Assembly: GCA_002104895.1 (NCBI GenBank)
Contig: MCFG01000008.1
Coordinates: 10,001 to 47,500, forward strand
Length of the DNA stretch: 37,500 nt
Origin: Anaeromyces robustus
Taxonomy: Eukaryota > Neocallimastigomycota > Neocallimastigomycetes > Neocallimastigales > Neocallimastigaceae
Direction: 5' to 3'
Shown here: in pieces, positions 30,663 through 37,500 of the stretch
Layout of the letters: each line of letters opens with the position of its first letter
How positions within the stretch are numbered: the first letter of the stretch is position 1
Notes under the pieces: model-generated
What the model was told of the DNA's origin: nothing
The model's input: only the letters and a program-made list of their open reading frames with translations
The model's database searches: none
Made by a program: the position numbers and the translations under genes

Positions 30663-33263
30663 TTAATATTTTGATCTACGAAAATTTGTTTTAAGATCTT
30701 TAATTTTCATACCAGCATCCGTATAATATTGATAACCTTTATTATAGTAAGAATTATATTTTAAATTGAAATCATCATAAGATTCACCTTTATTATTTTT
30801 AAAGTGAATATTAGCTCCTGATTCAATTAAATATTTAACTATATCCACATTTTTTGCTTTAATAGCATAAACTAAAGGTGTATTACCTTCTTTATCTTTA
30901 ATATTAATATTTAAATTATTAGTAATTAAAAATTTTAATATATCCAGTTTATTATTATTAATGATTTTTTCAATAATTTCTTTTTCATAAATTTCTCCAG
31001 ACATACAATTATTAACATTATAATTAATTAAAAATTTAAAAATTTCCCATTTCGAATTATTAATAGCTTCCCATAGAATAGAAACTCCCATTTCATTTTT
31101 AAAATTAACATCTGCACCACATTTTACTAAATGTTTAACAATATCTAATTCACCAACTTCAATAGCATAATTTAAAATAGATTTATACGTATTTTTTTTA
31201 ATAATATAATTTACATTGGCTCCATTTTCAATTAATAATTCAATAATTGGTAAGGATCCCATTTGAACGGCATATACTAATGGTGTATTTCCTTCATTAT
31301 CTACATAATTAATATCTGCTCCTCTTTTAATTAAATTATCAATAATAATAATTTTTTCTATAATACTATAATTTCCAATATTGATAATCGTAAAAACAGG
31401 AGTTTCACCTTTAATATTTGGCATATTTAATAATAAATTACTACTATTTAAAAGAATTTTAAGAATTTCTTGATTTCTTTTAAAGATTGAAATATGTATA
31501 GCAGAATTTCCAAAATTATCTTTAAAATTAATATCAGCTCCTAAATTAATTAAATCTTTTATAGTATCAATATCATTTTTAAATATAGCATAATATAAAA
31601 TTGTATTTCCTTTTAGATCTTTACAGTTAATATCCAAATATTTTAGTAAAAATTTAAATATATTTTGAAAATTTAATTTATAAGCTAAGGTAATAGGGGT
31701 ATTACCATTCATATCAATAAGATTCATATCAATATTATTACATATAGCATATTCTATTAATAATATAACAATATCAATATTATTTTTATTAATTGCTTTT
31801 ATAAGAGGGTAATTACCACTAGCATCTTTTTCATTTATTTTTATATTTGTATTTTGTTTTAATATATATTTTACTAAAGATGGATTATTATCAATGGCTA
31901 AAGATAAAAGTGGAATATTATTAATATTTTTAGTATTATAATCTGCACCATGTTCTAATAGATAATTAAACATATCAATGTTTTTTGTATAAAATGCAGT
32001 AATAATGGGATAAACACCATTAATATCAGGAGAATTAATATCCATAGAAGATTTAAATTCATCATCTTCAATTAAATATTTGACTAATGATAAATTTAAA
32101 GCTTCTATTGCAGAATTTAATATTAAGTTTAGATAACGTGTATCATAGGAATATAATGAAGAAGAAGAAGAAGAAGAAGATTCATTATTATTATTATTAT
32201 TAGTTGATGAATTTAATAATGTTTCTATTGATGATGAAGAAGATAATATTGGTGAAGGAGGTAGTACTTCATTATTATTATTATTGTTATCGTTATTATT
32301 ATTATTATTATTATTACTATTATTATTATTATTATTAGCTTTATTATTATTTTTTGTTGTTGCATATGATCTTAATGCTTTTCGAATGAGTAGTTTCATT
32401 ATTTTCATATTATTATTTTTATTTGCTTCAAGAAATATTTTTCTAGAATTAATATTACGAAAATTAAATGATTCATAATTTAATACATTTTTTACGAAAT
32501 AATAATCATTTAATAAAATAGCCTTTTCCAATATTTCATATTTATTTATTCTACGAAACATGATATCATAATCACTTATATCATGACCAAATATAATTCT
32601 AATAGCTTTTAAATTATTAAGTTGATAAGCATTTTTATACATACATTCATCAATATTAATTTTTCTTTTTTCCATGATCATAATTCTATTTATTTGTTGA
32701 TCCGTTAAAGGATTTTTATTTTTATAAACTTTTAAAAAATGTAAAACAAGTCCACGATAGATATAATTAGAAATAATGGATAAAAAATTGTTTTTACTAT
32801 TTTCTATAAAGTCATCAATTAAATTTGAAGATATATATTTAATATTAAATCCATTATTTAAAATAAATTTTAAATTTTTATAATTAAGTTTATTTAACTT
32901 ATATAAATAGTTAACAATGTTATTTTTATGTAGTTCAAAATTCATATCTGCTTTTTTTTCCAATAAAAGTTTAGCCACTTTGAAGTTATTTTTAATGACA
33001 GCACTAAATAAAGGTAATTTTACTATTCTATTATTAATGATATAATAGTTAAAAGTTTCATATTGACATTGTTTTATAATAAAATCTATTATATCCATAG
33101 AAACATTATTTTCAATAGAATATATTAATATATCAAAATCTCTTCTACTTAATTCTTTAAGTTTAATTTCATTTGTTTTAACATAATTTTCAAAATCATC
33201 TTTATTATTATTATTAAGTAATTGAATTACATTTTTTCTTATTTCATCAATAGTATAGTTCAT
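30663..33263 (-). CDS. Ankyrin-repeat protein C (866 residues)
   Basis: The only paralogue here that is complete and uninterrupted. Residues about 1-298 form the shared N-terminal domain (FDILIYSIENNVSMDIIDF, PLFSAVIKNNFKVAKLLLEKKAD, GFNIKYIS, VYKNKNPLT, MYKNAYQLN, RINKYEILEKAILLNDYYFVKNVL). A variable insert of poly-Asn then poly-Ser lies at about 299-371, followed by YDTRYLNLILNSAI, the conserved resumption point. About a dozen ankyrin repeats run to about residue 830, for example GNTPLVYAVQMGSLPIIELLIENGANVNY and GNTPLVYAIKAKNVDIVKYLIESGANIHF. The tail is basic. There is no signal peptide, membrane segment or enzymatic domain. It is likely an intracellular protein-interaction scaffold; the partner is unknown. 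The start ATG is in an A-rich context and aligns with the paralogues. Confidence 0.88.
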   Translation of the reverse strand: MNYTIDEIRKNVIQLLNNNNKDDFENYVKTNEIKLKELSRRDFDILIYSIENNVSMDIIDFIIKQCQYETFNYYIINNRIVKLPLFSAVIKNNFKVAKLLLEKKADMNFELHKNNIVNYLYKLNKLNYKNLKFILNNGFNIKYISSNLIDDFIENSKNNFLSIISNYIYRGLVLHFLKVYKNKNPLTDQQINRIMIMEKRKINIDECMYKNAYQLNNLKAIRIIFGHDISDYDIMFRRINKYEILEKAILLNDYYFVKNVLNYESFNFRNINSRKIFLEANKNNNMKIMKLLIRKALRSYATTKNNNKANNNNNNSNNNNNNNNDNNNNNNEVLPPSPILSSSSSIETLLNSSTNNNNNNESSSSSSSSLYSYDTRYLNLILNSAIEALNLSLVKYLIEDDEFKSSMDINSPDINGVYPIITAFYTKNIDMFNYLLEHGADYNTKNINNIPLLSLAIDNNPSLVKYILKQNTNIKINEKDASGNYPLIKAINKNNIDIVILLIEYAICNNIDMNLIDMNGNTPITLAYKLNFQNIFKFLLKYLDINCKDLKGNTILYYAIFKNDIDTIKDLINLGADINFKDNFGNSAIHISIFKRNQEILKILLNSSNLLLNMPNIKGETPVFTIINIGNYSIIEKIIIIDNLIKRGADINYVDNEGNTPLVYAVQMGSLPIIELLIENGANVNYIIKKNTYKSILNYAIEVGELDIVKHLVKCGADVNFKNEMGVSILWEAINNSKWEIFKFLINYNVNNCMSGEIYEKEIIEKIINNNKLDILKFLITNNLNINIKDKEGNTPLVYAIKAKNVDIVKYLIESGANIHFKNNKGESYDDFNLKYNSYYNKGYQYYTDAGMKIKDLKTNFRRSKY
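32155..32370 (-). repeat. Coding poly-Asn/poly-Ser insert in ankyrin protein C
   Basis: Plus-strand ATT and GAA/GAT runs encode long Asn and Ser tracts. The same position in paralogue A holds a Ser tract, in D an Asn tract and in B almost nothing. Confidence 0.85.
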
Positions 33264-35481
33264 TGTTATTGTTTTTTTTTATAATAATAGTTTTAAATTA
33301 TTAAATAGAAAAATATTCAAAAAAAAAAATAAATTAAATTAAAAAAATAAAAGTATTAAATAAAAATGAATTTGAAATTTTGAAATGTATTTTTTTTATT
33401 TTTATTATTAAAAATTTTTAATATAAATGCAATTAATAATTTTTTTTTTTTTTTAAAAAAAAAAGTGTTTTATAAATAAAATTTTATTTTACACAAAAAT
33501 AATTAAAAAAAAATTAATTAAATAATATATTATTTATATTTATTTATTTATATTTATATTTATATTTATATTTATATTTATATTTATACAAAAAAAAAAA
33601 AAAAAAAAACAGAGAAACTCTAAAATCAATTATTAATTATTATTTAACATTAGGTATTTATTAAATTGTTAATATATTTAATTTTAATGTTTAATAAAAT
33701 TTATACATTATTTCAATATAGAATACTTTAAAATTTATAATTAAAAAAAAATTTTTTTTTTATAAAAAAAGTAATAATAATAAAAAAGAAAGAAAGAAAA
33801 TAATTAAAAAAATAATAATAAAAATAGAACATTATAATTAATAGTACATGTATAAAATGAAAAATGATAGAAAAAATAATAATAATATTGTTGTACAATT
33901 ATTTAAATTAATTATGAAAAATAATATCATAATAAAAATAATAATAATAATAATAATTATTATTAATTATAAAATATAACAATTTAATAAAAATAATATA
34001 TTATTTTATTTATTAATAAAATAATATATTTATTTATATTAATTATATTTTTAGATAATAATAATTTGTGGAGTATTATAAAAAATGGTAATTAATATGT
34101 GGAGAATCCATCAAATCATATTGATTTAATTTAGCCTTTTTATATATATTAATATTTTCATCTTATAAGTTTATGTACATAGATATTTAATATAATTAGT
34201 CACGCTATATTATAAGAACAAAGTTTATTATTTTTTTTTTTATTGTTATTAAAAAAAAATCTATAATAAAGTTTATGTTTATAAATATAATATTTTAATA
34301 AAAGAAATACATAACTATAGAAAAATATATAAAAAAATTAAAAAAAAAAAAAAAAAATAGAATAAAAGTATAAATAAAAGTATATATATAAATTTAATAT
34401 TAATTATAGTTATGGTTAACACTATAAAAATATAATGATAAACTACTTTTTTTTAATTTATTTTTGCTGCGCTTATAAAAAAAAAATAAACTTTTTGACA
34501 ATTGAATTATTCTATAAATCTTTTATTATATAATTATTATCTATTTCTTTTAATTATTTTATAATAAATAAAATTTTGATTTTTTTTTTTTTTATTTCAA
34601 TTTTTTAAAAAAATTAATAGTTTAATGTTATTTTTTACATATACATCCAATAAAAAAAAAAAAACTATTAAAATCATTTTTTAAAAATATATAATATATA
34701 TATATATTTCATTTAGTTGATTATAATATGAAAAGTATTAAATAAAATGGTACATTACATTTAATTATATATTAAATCAAATAATAAAATGATAAATAAA
34801 AAAGGTCTTTAATATAAGTATTAATTGACATCTAATATTATAATGATTATTAATATATTCTTTTTTTGTAATAATTCTTAATAAAGTTATTCAAAATATT
34901 AATAAAATATATCACTATTTTTTTTAATATAATATTTTTAATAGTATTTTTTTTATTTTATTTTATTTTGTCATATTATGTTATTATTTATAATTGATAT
35001 ATTTTGATATTAAACTCATTTTATCATGATATCATGATAATTATTATTTTTATTTTATTATTATTACTATAATTATCATATCATAATTATTATTTTTATA
35101 TAGAAATTATAAATTTATCAATTTAATATAGCCTAATTAATTAGTTATTACAAATACATAATTAAACAAAAATTTATTTATTTATTACATTGATATAAAA
35201 AAAAATAAAATAAAATAAATTATATTTAAATAAAATACTTAAAAATAAAAAATATAGATAATATAAATAATTATTGAAAAATTAATTAATTGAAAAATGA
35301 AAAATATATATATATAAAATTAAAGTTATTAATAATGTCTTTTTTTTTTTTTTAATAATTTACAATATATATTTTTCTTAAATAATTATGTAATATGAAA
35401 AAGGTCTATTATTATTTATTATTTATTATTTATTATTTATTATTTATTTTTTAATTTTTATTAATATTTATATTAAATTTA
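33264..35481. other. Intergenic A/T-rich DNA between tandem ankyrin genes
   Basis: About 2.2 kb with no gene seen. It contains a hexamer run (TATATT unit) at about 33541-33588, a perfect 20 bp palindrome at 35021-35040, and a TATTATT-type run at about 35408-35450. It must include the promoter of gene C and the 3' end of gene D. Confidence 0.75.
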
Positions 35482-37500
35482 TTATATGTTTTTCGGGAAA
35501 GCATTTTTAAAATTATTATTTCTTAAAATACTATTATTAATTGTATTTTTAAGATCATTATTACATTTTATTAATGATTTTTTAAATACAATTGATTTTA
35601 ATAACATATCCATATAACAATATAAATAATCAGTGATTTCATAATTATCAGCATTAATAGCATATTCTAATGGAGAGTTACCATCATTATTTTTTATATG
35701 AACATCCGAACCACTTTCGGTTAAAAGTTTAACAATAGCTAAATTATCTGTTTGTATGGCATATATTAATGGTGAATTTCCTTTATTATTTTTTATATTT
35801 ACATTAGCTCCATTTTTAATTAATAATTTTATAATAGAAATATAACCACTTTGAATGGCATAAATTAACGGGGAATTACCTTCTCGACTATCTACTAAAT
35901 TAACATCAGCCCCTTTTTCAATAAGTTGATCAATGATAATTTCTTTTTCTTCTAGGGTATAATTATCCGCTTTAATCATTGAAATAAGAGGTGTTTTCCC
36001 TAAAAAGTTGGTTTTATTTAAAAGTATATTATCATATTCTAATAAAGATTTTAAAATTTCAACATTTCCTTTAAAAATAGCTCGATCAATAGCACTATCA
36101 TCAAAAGCACATTTTAAATTAATATCAATACCTAAATTAATTAAATCTTGCATCATTTCTATATCTTCTTTATTAATTACATAATATAAAATATTATTAC
36201 CACGAGAATCTTTTTGATTAATATCTAAATATTCTACTAAATATTTAAATATTTTTAAATAACCCTTTTCATAGGAAAGAGTTAATGGTGTATTACCATC
36301 CATATCTGTCATATTCATATCAATATGATGATTGATACCATAATTTACTAACATGAAAACAATATCAAAATTATTATGATGAATAGCTTTCATTAAAGGA
36401 CAATTACCATTACCATCTGTTTCATTAATATTTAAATGAATTTTATTTTGATTACTATAACGAATTAATGAATGAACAATAGATGTATTATTTTGGTTTA
36501 CTGCTTTTAAAAGTGGTGTATTGCCACTAATATCTTTTTCATTAACCTTTATATTAATTTTCTTTTGATTAGCATAATGAATTAATTCTTCAACAATTTT
36601 TTCATTATTTTGATCGATAGCTTTTGTAATAAGAGAATTTCCATTTAAATCTTTTTCAGAAATATTTACATTGTGTTCTGTTAAAGATTTTACTATATCA
36701 TATCTATTTTTATGAATAGCTAACCATAACAAAGAAATACCATTATTATTTTTTGTATTCATATTTGCTCCTTTATCTAATAAATAATTAAAAATGTCAA
36801 TATTATTACTATAAAATGCTTTTATAATAGGATATTCACCCTTAATATCTTTTGCATTAATGTCTATATATGGAATAAATATATCTTCTTCAAGCATATA
36901 CTTTATAATTGGTAAATTACTTAATTTTATTGCTAAATTTAATATTATATTACAAAATTGAAAACTATTATTATTAATTTGATTATTATTGCTGTTATTA
37001 TTATTATTATTGCAATTTTCATTACCGTTATTATTATTATTATTATTGCAAATTTCATTATTATTATTATTATTATTATTACTTTTTGAGGTTGTCAAAT
37101 TGTCTGATAATGTAATAAGATTTTTATTATAATCATTTTTTTTACCTGAAGTTGACATGAAAGAGTGAATTAATAATTTCTCAATATTTATATTATTATT
37201 ATTATTATTTTTAAAAATTTTTGTAAGAATTCTTTCATAACCTAGACATTTATTATTAAATGGTTTATACATTAAAACATTTTTAACAAACATATAATCA
37301 TTGGATTGTATAGATTTTTCTAAAATGTCATATTTAACAATTCTTTTAAGTATTTCGTCTTTATCACCATTTTCATTCTCAAATAAAATTTTTAAAGCAG
37401 TCAAGTTATTATTTTCGAGAGTTTTATCGTACATGGTTTCATCAATAATAATTTTATTTTTTTCTTCAAATAGCATTTCTGTTAATTGGTTTTCCGATAG
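35482..37500 (-). CDS. Ankyrin-repeat protein D, 5' part outside window
   Basis: The frame is open to the window edge. The in-frame Met at 37476 is internal: the residues before it (LSENQLTE) align with PLTDQQIN of protein C, so about 200 N-terminal residues are missing. The visible part has the end of the shared N-terminal domain (ETMYDKTLENNN, RIVKYDILEKSIQSNDYMFVKNVL), an Asn-rich insert (about 36965-37157), then ankyrin repeats to near the end. It has an extra run of similar 38-residue repeats (36380-36690) not present in paralogues A-C, and a distinct basic, Asn-rich C-terminus after YLYCYMDML. Repeats such as NSPLIYAIQTDNLAIVKLLTESGSDVH are well conserved. It is probably a binding scaffold; partner unknown. 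Confidence 0.85.
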   Translation of the reverse strand, partial: LSENQLTEMLFEEKNKIIIDETMYDKTLENNNLTALKILFENENGDKDEILKRIVKYDILEKSIQSNDYMFVKNVLMYKPFNNKCLGYERILTKIFKNNNNNNINIEKLLIHSFMSTSGKKNDYNKNLITLSDNLTTSKSNNNNNNNNEICNNNNNNNGNENCNNNNNNSNNNQINNNSFQFCNIILNLAIKLSNLPIIKYMLEEDIFIPYIDINAKDIKGEYPIIKAFYSNNIDIFNYLLDKGANMNTKNNNGISLLWLAIHKNRYDIVKSLTEHNVNISEKDLNGNSLITKAIDQNNEKIVEELIHYANQKKINIKVNEKDISGNTPLLKAVNQNNTSIVHSLIRYSNQNKIHLNINETDGNGNCPLMKAIHHNNFDIVFMLVNYGINHHIDMNMTDMDGNTPLTLSYEKGYLKIFKYLVEYLDINQKDSRGNNILYYVINKEDIEMMQDLINLGIDINLKCAFDDSAIDRAIFKGNVEILKSLLEYDNILLNKTNFLGKTPLISMIKADNYTLEEKEIIIDQLIEKGADVNLVDSREGNSPLIYAIQSGYISIIKLLIKNGANVNIKNNKGNSPLIYAIQTDNLAIVKLLTESGSDVHIKNNDGNSPLEYAINADNYEITDYLYCYMDMLLKSIVFKKSLIKCNNDLKNTINNSILRNNNFKNAFPKNI

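Noticed and set aside
37474-37476. Met at 37476 as the start of ankyrin protein D
   Set aside because: The frame is open upstream to the window edge and those residues align with the paralogues, so the true start is outside.

Overview
The window is very AT-rich eukaryotic DNA: intergenic stretches are almost pure A/T, full of (AAT)n, (AAAT)n and poly-A/T runs, and coding islands are only slightly richer in GC. The genes carry spliceosomal GT..AG introns, long Asn/Ser/Glu homopolymer tracts, and large divergent ankyrin-repeat proteins next to bacterial-looking intronless genes. Together this best fits an anaerobic gut fungus (Neocallimastigomycota). A dictyostelid is the main alternative and cannot be excluded without a database search.

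Layout: (1) 1-3036, minus strand, five exons of a seven-membrane-span receptor-like protein, running off the left edge. One intron is mostly a 210 bp (AAT)n microsatellite. (2) 3037-8459, A/T-only intergenic DNA with microsatellites. (3) 8460-18344, plus strand, a seven-exon gene whose splice phases all agree, giving a 2801-residue protein. It is a membrane adenylyl cyclase with two six-span membrane cassettes, two class III cyclase domains and an Asn-rich linker of nearly 1000 residues. (4) 20386-22629, plus strand, ankyrin protein A. (5) 23359-24180 (minus) and 24982-25887 (plus), a head-to-head pair: a zinc-type macrodomain (ADP-ribose hydrolase family) and a class M sirtuin (protein ADP-ribosyltransferase family). 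They share an 801 bp intergenic region holding a diverged direct repeat and a perfect 20 bp-arm palindrome. (6) 27348-37500, minus strand, three more ankyrin paralogues in tandem: B is broken by a one-base frameshift, C is intact, and D runs off the right edge.

Two systems stand out. The cyclase has a mammalian-like 12-span layout, unlike the peripheral LRR-type Cyr1 enzymes of Dikarya. Its two catalytic halves also appear swapped: the first domain supplies the adenine-selecting and transition-state residues, the second the paired metal-binding aspartates. The sirtuin/macrodomain pair is a writer/eraser ADP-ribosylation module known mainly from bacteria. Here it lacks its lipoylation partners and sits inside a local cluster of fast-evolving ankyrin genes. 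No rRNA, tRNA, CRISPR array or recognisable transposon was found by reading.
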